From positions 1-27,963 of the forward strand of contig PWUC01000054.1 in assembly GCA_003562655.1 (NCBI GenBank): a stretch of DNA of 27,963 nt. The letters are read 5' to 3'. Positions 8,347 through 14,820 of this stretch are shown here, piece after piece. The notes beneath the pieces are model-generated. The model was not told the origin of the DNA, did not search any database, and saw nothing but the letters and a program-made list of their open reading frames with translations. The stretch comes from Clostridia bacterium. Its GTDB lineage: Bacteria > Bacillota_E > SLMV01 > PUMD01. A program made the position numbers and the translations under genes. The first letter of the stretch is position 1; each line of letters opens with the position of its first letter.

Positions 8347-8554
8347 TTGGATCCACCTCCTTTGCCTCCTGTAGTGTAGCAAGGAGATTTGGCAAAGCAG
8401 TGACGTAAAAGCTAAGTTTCTCTTATTCTCTGACAGAATCCCGGTCGCGGGGTGGCTGACGCAGGGTGCTCTCTGCATGTCATCCAGCGGTAAGCGTCTC
8501 ATGCAGCCGGGACCGTGTGGTCAGAGAGTGAGCGCGTTTGCTGCTGGATTCACA

Positions 8555-9209
8555 GTGTGCCCAGAGGGCACACCCGCGGTGAGAGGAGTTGGTCAACACT
8601 GACCGTGTAGTTCAGAAGCTCACGCTCGCCAGCCGGTGCAAGTCTGGTTCGTCACCAGGGAGCCCGGTAGCAGGCTGCCTGCGTCTGGGGGAAACGCCTG
8701 GCGTCGAAGCGAAGCGTCAAGAGCCTGACATGGGCAGTCACCGACCGGTCTGCAGCAGAAAGCGAATCCTGCCGCCTCGCCAGGCAACCCTTCGGGGAAC
8801 AAGCGAGAGCCGGACCGGGTGCCTCACGGTGAAGGCCATGGCCGGTGCGAAGAGCCTGCAGAAGCAGCGCCGGGGAACCCGCCGGATATGGCGAGTGCAG
8901 CGGTTGGGAGGTGAGCTGGGCAACTGGGGAAGCCCTCCCCGGCCCCTGTCATGACGGCAGGCAGGGAGCGGGCTGGGTATGACCGGCAAGCCCCGGGAAA
9001 TCACCAGCTGCCGCGAAGGTGGCGGAGAGAGTCGCGGTGGCGTTAGAGGGCGAAGGGACAGCAGAACCCCGCCCGGGCGAAGGGCCTGCATCTATCGATG
9101 CGACCCAAGGGGGAGGCGTCTGCAAATGCCAGGGGCTAACAACGCACACGCGAAACGAGCAGTGATGGTTTCGACGCGCGCCCTGCAGTCAGGACCTCCG
9201 AGCAGGTGA
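8555..9209 (+). mobile_element. Probable 5' remnant of a group II intron
   Basis: This 655-base stretch has no convincing gene but reads like the structured 5' RNA of a bacterial group II intron. It opens with GTGTGCCCAGAGGGCACACC at 8555, matching the GTGYG 5' consensus plus a first stem. It contains segments familiar from such introns: GGTGCAAGTCTGGT near 8635, CGGGGAACCCG near 8872, GGGCAACTGGGGAAGCC near 8917, and GGGCGAAGGGAC near 9048. An ATG at 9165 opens a short frame (MVSTRALQSGPPSR, stop at 9209), placed where a reverse-transcriptase ORF would begin. No reverse-transcriptase body, domain V hairpin or 3' end follows before the regulator gene at 9282. I read it as a truncated intron. 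The assignment rests on remembered patterns, not a covariance model. Confidence 0.55.
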
Positions 9210-9281
9210 AATCGCCACCAAGACGCCGCCATCACGAACCAGTCGATGGGTCGGTCGTGCCCGGGAGCACGGGCGCCGTCA

Positions 9282-9974
9282 TCACGCCCGGTGGACCTCG
9301 AAGCGATAGCCCACACCCCACACTGTCTTGATCTCCCAGAAGCCCCCGGGAGGGGGCCCGAGTTTGCGTCGGATCCTCTTGATGTTGGTGTCGACGGCCC
9401 GCACATCCACGGAGTGGTCGAAGCCCCACACAGATTCCAGGATGATCTCCCGCGTGTACACCCTCCCTGGTGATCCCACCAGCAACCACAGGATGTCAAA
9501 CTCCCTGGCAGTCAGGGCGACCTCGCCCTGGGAATTTGTCACAACGTGGTCTGATCTGTTGACGTGTAAACCGGGATACTCCACGACCTGATCATCAGAA
9601 GCCTCGCCGGAGCTGCGCCGCAGGACGGCCCGGACCCTGGCCACCAGCTCGCGGGGGTTGAAGGGTTTCGTGAGGTAGTCGTCGGCTCCCATTTCCAGAC
9701 CGAGGATCTTGTCGTAATCCTCGGCCCGGGCACTGAGCATGATAATCGGTGTCGTGCCGTCGCTTCTGATCTGGCGGCACACTTCCCACCCGTCCAGACC
9801 CGGGAGCATGATGTCCAGGATCATCAGATCCGGCTCGACCTGATCGTGCTTCTCAACGGCCGTGATGCCGTCCCCGGCAGCAACGACTTCAAACCCCTCT
9901 CGCTCCAGGTACATGCGCATCAATTTCAATATGTTGGCATCATCATCAACGATGAGCACGGTGGTGGGGGGCAT
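9282..9974 (-). CDS. OmpR/PhoB-family response regulator, no adjacent kinase
   Basis: A 230-residue two-component transcription regulator. The receiver domain (about 5-118) has the acidic pocket D10-D12 in IVDDDAN, phospho-acceptor D54 in LMILDIMLPGLDGWE, switch S81 in IIMLSARAE, and K103 in YLTKPFNPREL. The C-terminal winged helix (about 130-228) carries LTAREFDILWLL, the recognition-helix region VDTNIKRIRRKLG, and the wing VWGVGYRF. ATG 9974 has GAGGAG about 10 bases upstream. Unlike most members of the family, no histidine kinase gene flanks it: downstream is the intron remnant and upstream a divergent acetyltransferase. The target regulon is unknown. Confidence 0.95.
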   Translation of the reverse strand: MPPTTVLIVDDDANILKLMRMYLEREGFEVVAAGDGITAVEKHDQVEPDLMILDIMLPGLDGWEVCRQIRSDGTTPIIMLSARAEDYDKILGLEMGADDYLTKPFNPRELVARVRAVLRRSSGEASDDQVVEYPGLHVNRSDHVVTNSQGEVALTAREFDILWLLVGSPGRVYTREIILESVWGFDHSVDVRAVDTNIKRIRRKLGPPPGGFWEIKTVWGVGYRFEVHRA

Positions 9975-9997
9975 GCCTCATCAGCTCCTCTCGAGTA

Positions 9998-10016
9998 TCA
10001 TAACGATCAATTATGA
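9998..10016. promoter_or_regulatory. Inverted repeat upstream of the response regulator
   Basis: TCATAA (9998-10003) and TTATGA (10011-10016) form a perfect 6-bp inverted repeat with a 7-base spacer. It lies 24 bases before the regulator start in an AT-rich patch of otherwise GC-rich DNA. It could be an operator, perhaps for autoregulation. No binding evidence. Confidence 0.3.
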
Positions 10017-10258
10017 AGATTTTGTGACCTGCTGCACTTTGGCCTGGTACCTCGCTGTACCCGGCCCTGCCCGAATGCTCCGGCCAACCCCCTCCCCGGG
10101 ATGTCGCCCGGCCCCTGGTGGTCACCCACCACGGCTCTTCCGCACCCGGGACCCGGCCCGCTCCGGGACAGGCAAAGGATATGAGGCAGGACCGGCCATA
10201 CCCATCGTAGAATTTCTACTGAAGCAGCATGGCGCAAACTCCTGGGGAGGGGGTTGAA

Positions 10259-11140
10259 ATGGCAGGGCTGAAGATGATCTGCGACTACAGGGACGACGAC
10301 CGGTACAGGAGGAGCTTCGACCGCCTGGCCCGGAAGGTGTTCAACATCCGTTTCGAGCAATGGCACCAGAAGGGCTTCTGGGATCACCGGTATGTCTGCT
10401 ATTCCTATGCAGATGCAGATGAGGTGGTGGCCAATGTCTCGCTCAACAGGATGAACCTGATCCTGGACGGAGACGTACGCAGGGCCGCACAGATCGGCAC
10501 CGTCATGACCCATCCCGACTACCGGCGGCGGGGCCTTGCGGGCGACCTCATCAATGCCGTTCTCCGGGACTGCGAAAACGAATATGACCTGATCTACATC
10601 ATCGGCGACAGGGCGCTGCGCGACTACTACCCCCGGTTCGGCTTCAGCTGCGTGCCCCAGACCCAGTTCACCCTCCAGGTTGATGCCAGCCCGAGCCGCG
10701 ATGGCAGTCTCCGCAAGTTGCACACCTCGGAACCCCGGGACCTGAAACTGATTCGCAGACTGGCGGGAATGCGGAGGCCGGTCTCCCGGGTCTTTGGAGT
10801 GAGAAACGCCGAGGGAATTCTCATGTGGTACTGTTTCAACGTCCTCAGGGACTGCTTCTACTACTGGGAAGAACAGGACATAGCAGTGGTGTCGAGACAG
10901 AAGGGTCACGATCTTCATCTGTTTGACATCATCAGCACAGGTGAGGTGGTCTTCACCGACCTTCTCCCCCGGCTGATCAGCCAGCATACAGAAAGGGTCA
11001 CCTTTCACTTCACTCCGGATAGGCTCGAGATTTCGGCCCGGGCATCTCCGCTGGTGGATGACGACATGTTCTTTGTCAGGACCGACTCCACCTGGACCCC
11101 GCCAAGGAGATTCAAATACCCGGCAACGGCCCAGGCCTAG
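10259..11140 (+). CDS. GNAT-family N-acetyltransferase, two-domain
   Basis: A 293-residue protein whose first 170 residues form a GNAT acetyl-CoA-dependent acyltransferase domain. Motif A is QIGTVMTHPDYRRRGLAGDL (79-98), with the R-R-R-G-L-A pyrophosphate-binding turn. It is followed by LIYIIGDRALRDYYPRFGF, which fits motif B. The C-terminal half resembles the second domain of Eis-like or YhbS-like longer acetyltransferases; no substrate can be named. The start at 10259 is chosen because GGGGAGGGGG lies about seven bases upstream; an in-frame ATG at 10229 has no such site. The gene is divergent from the response regulator. A 13-base palindrome (GTAGAA-T-TTCTAC, 10207-10219) lies in the shared upstream region. 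Confidence 0.85.
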   Translation: MAGLKMICDYRDDDRYRRSFDRLARKVFNIRFEQWHQKGFWDHRYVCYSYADADEVVANVSLNRMNLILDGDVRRAAQIGTVMTHPDYRRRGLAGDLINAVLRDCENEYDLIYIIGDRALRDYYPRFGFSCVPQTQFTLQVDASPSRDGSLRKLHTSEPRDLKLIRRLAGMRRPVSRVFGVRNAEGILMWYCFNVLRDCFYYWEEQDIAVVSRQKGHDLHLFDIISTGEVVFTDLLPRLISQHTERVTFHFTPDRLEISARASPLVDDDMFFVRTDSTWTPPRRFKYPATAQA

Positions 11141-11286
11141 TAAATCCGGAGAAGCTGAGACTGCATTGAGAACTGACGCCATCGCCTGGCGCCACAGTCT
11201 GCACAGAGACCGTTGGGCCTTGAGAACGCCTTGGGCGGCAGATGCAGAAGGTGCACGGTGTCGGGCGACGGGAAGGGAGGCGCGTG

Positions 11287-11757
11287 ATGAAGACACTGAT
11301 CGCCTATGCCTCCACCGGCGGGTGCGCGAGGACTGCAGCCCAACTACTGGGCGACCATCTGGACCCTGCAGTGATCGTGGATCTCAAGACGGATCCCCGG
11401 CCGGACATCGGCGGCTTTGACGCGGTCGTGATCGGCGGGTCCATCCGCATGGGCAGGATCCAGAAGCAGGTCCGGTCGTTCTGTCGGGCCAATCTGGACG
11501 CCCTGCGGGGCAAGAAACTGGGGCTGTATGTCTGCTGTATGCGGGAAGGGAAGGAGGCGCAGGAACAGTTTGAAATGGCCTATCCCCCGACCCTGCGCGA
11601 GCATGCTGGGGCGGTGGGCCTCTTTGGCGGAGTTTTCGTATTCTCCAGGATGAAGCTTCTCGAGCGGATCATCGTGAAGAGGGTGGCCGGGATCTCGGAG
11701 GATGTGTCCACCCTGGACCACAGGGCCATTGCTCAGTTCGCCAACGACCTCAGGTAG
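11287..11757 (+). CDS. Flavodoxin-domain protein, HemG-like
   Basis: A 156-residue protein with a flavodoxin-like fold of the type found in menaquinone-dependent protoporphyrinogen oxidase HemG. The N-terminal strand and phosphate loop are MKTLIAYASTGGCARTAAQL, binding FMN. A second flavin-loop segment is FDAVVIGGSIRMGRIQKQV, and the core strand KKLGLYVCCMREGKEAQEQF follows. ATG 11287 has GGAAGGGAGG seven bases upstream; an in-frame GTG at 11284 is possible. No heme biosynthesis gene is nearby, so a general role as a small flavin redox protein is as likely as HemG activity. It could share a transcript with the acetyltransferase 146 bases upstream. Confidence 0.82.
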   Translation: MKTLIAYASTGGCARTAAQLLGDHLDPAVIVDLKTDPRPDIGGFDAVVIGGSIRMGRIQKQVRSFCRANLDALRGKKLGLYVCCMREGKEAQEQFEMAYPPTLREHAGAVGLFGGVFVFSRMKLLERIIVKRVAGISEDVSTLDHRAIAQFANDLR

Positions 11758-11775
11758 CCCCAACCGTCACGGCTA

Positions 11776-11793
11776 CAGACATGTGGAGTCTGC
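11776..11793 (+). repeat. 18-bp palindromic direct repeat, copy 1
   Basis: CAGACATGTGGAGTCTGC; identical to the copy at 11835-11852, spaced 59 bases start to start. Each copy contains the inverted arms CAGAC and GTCTG around a 7-base centre, so each could be a hairpin or a protein-binding site. It lies between the flavodoxin and formamidase genes. Confidence 0.7.
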
Positions 11794-11834
11794 AATTTCC
11801 CTGTCCGGGGATGTTTGGAGTTGGGCCGCGGCCG

Positions 11835-11852
11835 CAGACATGTGGAGTCTGC
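11835..11852 (+). repeat. 18-bp palindromic direct repeat, copy 2
   Basis: An exact second copy of the 18-bp repeat at 11776-11793, about 147 bases before the formamidase start. The flanking sequences differ, so only this core is duplicated. Confidence 0.7.
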
Positions 11853-11998
11853 CCTTTCGCTCACGGAATGCGCCTGCGCTCTACAAAATTGGACCGGCGG
11901 GGTCGGCTTTTTCGCCCGTTGCCCGGTAGGCAGGAATCCATCTCCGTCTGTACAACTCAAAGATAGCAACCACCATCTCAGATGGGGAGGTAATCAAT

Positions 11999-12973
11999 GT
12001 GACAAGACTCCACCTGTTCCCAAAAGACCGGGTCCATCATACATGGAACAAGGATCTCGAACCCGTGCTGGAAGTGGATCCAGGCGACACCGTGTTCTAC
12101 GAAACCCGGGAGGCAAGCGACAATCAGATCACGCCGACGTCCACCACCGAATCGCTCTCTGACCTTGACTGGGGATCCTTCTATCCTCTCGCGGGCCCAC
12201 TGTACGTCAGGGGCGCCAAACCTGGCGACACCCTGGCAATCGATGTACTGGATGTCCAACACCGCGGCTGGGGATGGACGGCGATCCTGCCCGGATTCGG
12301 GGTCCTGCAGGAGGACTTCAGTGACCCACACCTTCGCATATGGGAGGTCCACGACGGCAGGTTCGCGCATATGAATGACTTCGTGCGGGTGCCCCTCGCC
12401 CCCTTCGCCGGCACCATGGGTGTGGCTGCCTCCGTTGAGGGCGACCTGGAACCCATGCCCCCACGCCATGTGGGCGGGAACATGGACGCCCGTGACATAA
12501 CGGCAGGGACCACCCTATACCTTCCCGTGGAAGTGGAGGGGGGGCTCTTCTCCATAGGCGATGGGCACCTGGCTCAGGGCGACGGAGAGGTCTGCATTTC
12601 GGCCATTGAAGGTGCCCTGGGAATCGCCTGCCGCTTCGATGTCATCAAGGACCAGCGCCTCCGAGCCCCCGAAATCGAGACCCCGCCCGGCTCCCTGACA
12701 CCCTTCGGCGATGAGGAGGGCTTCTTCGCCACCATGGGTGTGGCCAGAGACCTGATGCAGGCCACCCAGGAGGCAGTGCGCAACATGATCAACCGGCTCG
12801 GAACCCTCTACGGCCTGGCCCCCGAAGATGCATACGTGCTGGCCAGTGTCGCCGCCGACCTCAAGATCACCGAGGTGGTCGACCCCAACTGGATCGTCTC
12901 TCTCTACATGCCCAGGGCAGCATTCCTGAGGGCACCGCGACGACCGGGCAGACTCTCCGAAAGATTGTCCTAG
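11999..12973 (+). CDS. Acetamidase/formamidase family protein
   Basis: A 324-residue member of the FmdA/AmdA family of metal-dependent amidases, which release ammonia from formamide or short aliphatic amides. Conserved segments are DNQITPTSTTESL near 41-53, PPRHVGGNMDARDI at 154-167, and the signature GDGHLAQGDGEV at 187-198. ACRFDVIKD follows near 210. Length is typical for the shorter bacterial members. GTG 11999 follows GGGGAGG (11984-11990) with an 8-base spacer. It appears to stand alone: no amide transporter or regulator is adjacent. Two identical palindromic repeats upstream may control it. The exact amide is not predictable. Confidence 0.92.
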   Translation: MTRLHLFPKDRVHHTWNKDLEPVLEVDPGDTVFYETREASDNQITPTSTTESLSDLDWGSFYPLAGPLYVRGAKPGDTLAIDVLDVQHRGWGWTAILPGFGVLQEDFSDPHLRIWEVHDGRFAHMNDFVRVPLAPFAGTMGVAASVEGDLEPMPPRHVGGNMDARDITAGTTLYLPVEVEGGLFSIGDGHLAQGDGEVCISAIEGALGIACRFDVIKDQRLRAPEIETPPGSLTPFGDEEGFFATMGVARDLMQATQEAVRNMINRLGTLYGLAPEDAYVLASVAADLKITEVVDPNWIVSLYMPRAAFLRAPRRPGRLSERLS

Positions 12974-13006
12974 TCTATTCCTCTCAAGCACTCTGCCGGG
13001 ATCGCA

Positions 13007-13033
13007 GATGGCGGTTGCGCAACAGCCGCCATC
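13007..13033 (+). terminator. Hairpin after the formamidase gene
   Basis: GATGGCGG (13007-13014) pairs perfectly with CCGCCATC (13026-13033) around an 11-base loop, 34 bases after the stop codon. There is no T run, so it is a weak or factor-dependent terminator at best, or an mRNA 3'-end stabiliser. Confidence 0.4.
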
Positions 13034-13129
13034 TAGCGGCTGTCCGTCCGCTGAGAGGATGCGTTCGTTGCATGGATCACCGATATCAGCTGCATTCACT
13101 CATCATTACCGACCAGGGAGGAGATGACG

Positions 13130-13342
13130 TGAAGACCCGATACAGGGCAATCGCTGTTCTGGCCCTACTCGGCCTTCTGGCTCCTGGTTCAAGGCATCCC
13201 CATCACCGGCCTGGCCGTCGGCGCGTTGATCAACCTGCGACTGGGCTTTTCGCTTTTGCTCGATCCGCCAGCATACCTGATCGGATCCTTCGGACCACCT
13301 CATAGTGCACTCGGTCCCTGGGCTCAACCTGCAGACGAGCGG
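13130..13342 (+). pseudogene. Possible frameshifted small membrane protein
   Basis: A GTG at 13130 has an excellent upstream GGGAGGAG (13117-13124) and begins MKTRYRAIAVLALLGLLA, a signal or membrane segment. That frame then becomes basic and unlikely. A second plus-strand frame continues with FWLLVQGIPITGLAVGALIN and LRLGFSLLLDPPAYLIGSF, again membrane-like, and runs into the convergent mrp gene without a clear end. One frame change near 13165-13180 would join the two into a two-segment membrane protein. I do not recognise a family. The good ribosome site is the main reason to list it. Confidence 0.3.
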
Positions 13343-14416
13343 TCAACCTCCCCGTTCATCCCTGCGCTCCTGGGACAGGATCAGGTTTTCGGCCAGACTC
13401 CGGATGGCCTCCCCTGCCTCTGAGCGGTCCCTGTCGACTGCCAACTCCCGGTGCTGCCCGGAAGGGACATCCAGGGGAATCTGGGCCAAAAGGGGGACAC
13501 CGAGACGACCCGCGAGTTCCTCGCCCCCACCCCGCCCGAAGGGATGCATCAACTCCCGGCAGTCAGGACAGCGAAGGTGAGACATGTTCTCCACCACCCC
13601 CAGGATCTGCATCTTTGTCCTCTTGGCCATCCTCGCGGCCCGGGAGGCCACGCTGACGGAGGAGCGTTCGGGAGACGTCACGATGAGCATCGAGGCCCGG
13701 GGAAGCTTCGCCGCAACGGTCAGGGGCACGTCCCCTGTGCCGGGGGGAAGATCAACCACCAGAAACTCCAGGTCATCGTCCCAGCGAACGTCCCGGATGA
13801 ACTGTTGCACCGCCTTCATAAGCATCGGACCCCGCCACAAGACCGGGGCGTCGTCCTCGGTGAAAAAGCCCATGCTCATGACCTGGATCCCCCGGGTCCG
13901 CCAGGGCTCAATGCCGCCGTCGACGACTCGCGGCCTGCCTCCCACATCCAGGAGCAGGGGGAGACTGAAACCGTGGATGTCGGCATCCATCAGGCCCACC
14001 CGCCGCCCTGCCCGGGCGAAGGCCCGGGCCAGGTTGGCCGCTACGGTGGACTTTCCCACACCGCCCTTTCCGCTCCCCACGGCAATGATCCGCGTTGCTG
14101 TATCGGGCTCAGCAATCCTGTTCTTGCTCTCCCTCGTGAGGCCCAACTGCTGCAGAAGAGATTCCCGCTCCCCGGGTGTCATGACCGACAGGGCAACCTC
14201 TGCCCTTCTTTGGGGCGCGGTCTCCCTCAGCACCTCCTCCACCTGCCTCTTTATGCTCTGCCGGAAGGGACAGCCCGCGATGGTCAGGGCGATCTCCACC
14301 GCAATGGCATCGCCGGAAACCGAAACCTCCCGCACCATGCCCAGATCCACGATGTCCCTTCCCAGCTCCGGATCCCGCACCCCGCGCAGGGCCGTCAACA
14401 CCTTCTCTTCATTCAA
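13343..14416 (-). CDS. mrp: Mrp/ApbC-type iron-sulfur carrier ATPase
   Basis: A 357-residue P-loop ATPase of the Mrp/NBP35 family that binds and delivers [4Fe-4S] clusters to apoproteins in the cytoplasm. Residues 1-80 form a MIP18/DUF59-type domain (VRDPELGRDIVDLGMV, with AGCP near 47-50). The deviant Walker A GSGKGGVGKST is at 114-124, the switch region DADIHGFSLP at 144-153, and Walker B-like VVDLPPGTGD at 220-229. The CPDC at 283-286 is the C-x2-C pair that bridges a cluster across the dimer. ATG 14416 follows GGGAGGTG. It is the last gene of dnaE-fxsA-mrp, 14 bases after fxsA. It may serve cluster enzymes such as the endonuclease III or oxidoreductase in this window; that is inference. 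Confidence 0.95.
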   Translation of the reverse strand: MNEEKVLTALRGVRDPELGRDIVDLGMVREVSVSGDAIAVEIALTIAGCPFRQSIKRQVEEVLRETAPQRRAEVALSVMTPGERESLLQQLGLTRESKNRIAEPDTATRIIAVGSGKGGVGKSTVAANLARAFARAGRRVGLMDADIHGFSLPLLLDVGGRPRVVDGGIEPWRTRGIQVMSMGFFTEDDAPVLWRGPMLMKAVQQFIRDVRWDDDLEFLVVDLPPGTGDVPLTVAAKLPRASMLIVTSPERSSVSVASRAARMAKRTKMQILGVVENMSHLRCPDCRELMHPFGRGGGEELAGRLGVPLLAQIPLDVPSGQHRELAVDRDRSEAGEAIRSLAENLILSQERRDERGG

Positions 14417-14430
14417 GACGCACCTCCCGG

Positions 14431-14805
14431 TCAGAATCCCCGCATTATGAATATCTCCACCCTACGTACGATCCAGTTCTTCAGGTGCCGGCGGCTGGGC
14501 GGTATCAGGCAGGCAAACCCCACAGCATCCGTCATCAGGCCCGGAGTCAGTAGAAGCAGACCACCCGCAACAACCAGGCCGGCCTCCAGCAGCGTCCCCG
14601 AGGGAATCTGCCCCGCGGTGACCTCCAGCCTGATCCGTCTGAGCACGGCGGTTCCCTCGCGGGAGGCCATGAAGGCTCCGACGATTCCCGTGATCACCAC
14701 CAGCCCCACGGTGCGCCACGTCCCGAGGTACTTCCCGATCTCGAGCAGCAGGGCCAGCTCGGCCAGGGGTATCAGAGTAAGCAGGGCCAGTATTCGCCAA
14801 AACAT
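14431..14805 (-). CDS. fxsA: FxsA family membrane protein
   Basis: A 124-residue inner-membrane protein of the FxsA family, named for suppression of F-plasmid exclusion of phage T7 when overproduced in E. coli; its normal role is unknown. Hydrophobic segments are at about 2-22 (FWRILALLTLIPLAELALLL), 31-48 and 70-95, with the family pattern IPLAEL and the glycine-rich LLLTPGLMTDAVGF. The start is ambiguous among GTG 14814, ATG 14811 and ATG 14805. GGGTGGG at 14820-14814 gives a normal 8-base spacer only for 14805. It lies 15 bases after dnaE and 14 before mrp, so all three are probably one transcript. Confidence 0.9.
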   Translation of the reverse strand: MFWRILALLTLIPLAELALLLEIGKYLGTWRTVGLVVITGIVGAFMASREGTAVLRRIRLEVTAGQIPSGTLLEAGLVVAGGLLLLTPGLMTDAVGFACLIPPSRRHLKNWIVRRVEIFIMRGF

Positions 14806-14820
14806 CACCATCACCCACCC

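Noticed and set aside
8589..8954. Plus-strand open frame of 121 codons in the gap after the response regulator
   Set aside because: Its sequence is basic and unpatterned, and it lies within what reads as structured intron RNA.
10007..11296. Minus-strand open frame of 429 codons opposite the acetyltransferase
   Set aside because: The plus strand encodes a clear GNAT motif A with a good ribosome site; the antisense frame has no domain.
11892..11912. Terminator of the flavodoxin gene (GACC/GGTC stem before five T)
   Set aside because: The stem is only four base pairs and it lies 135 bases after the stop, too weak to claim.
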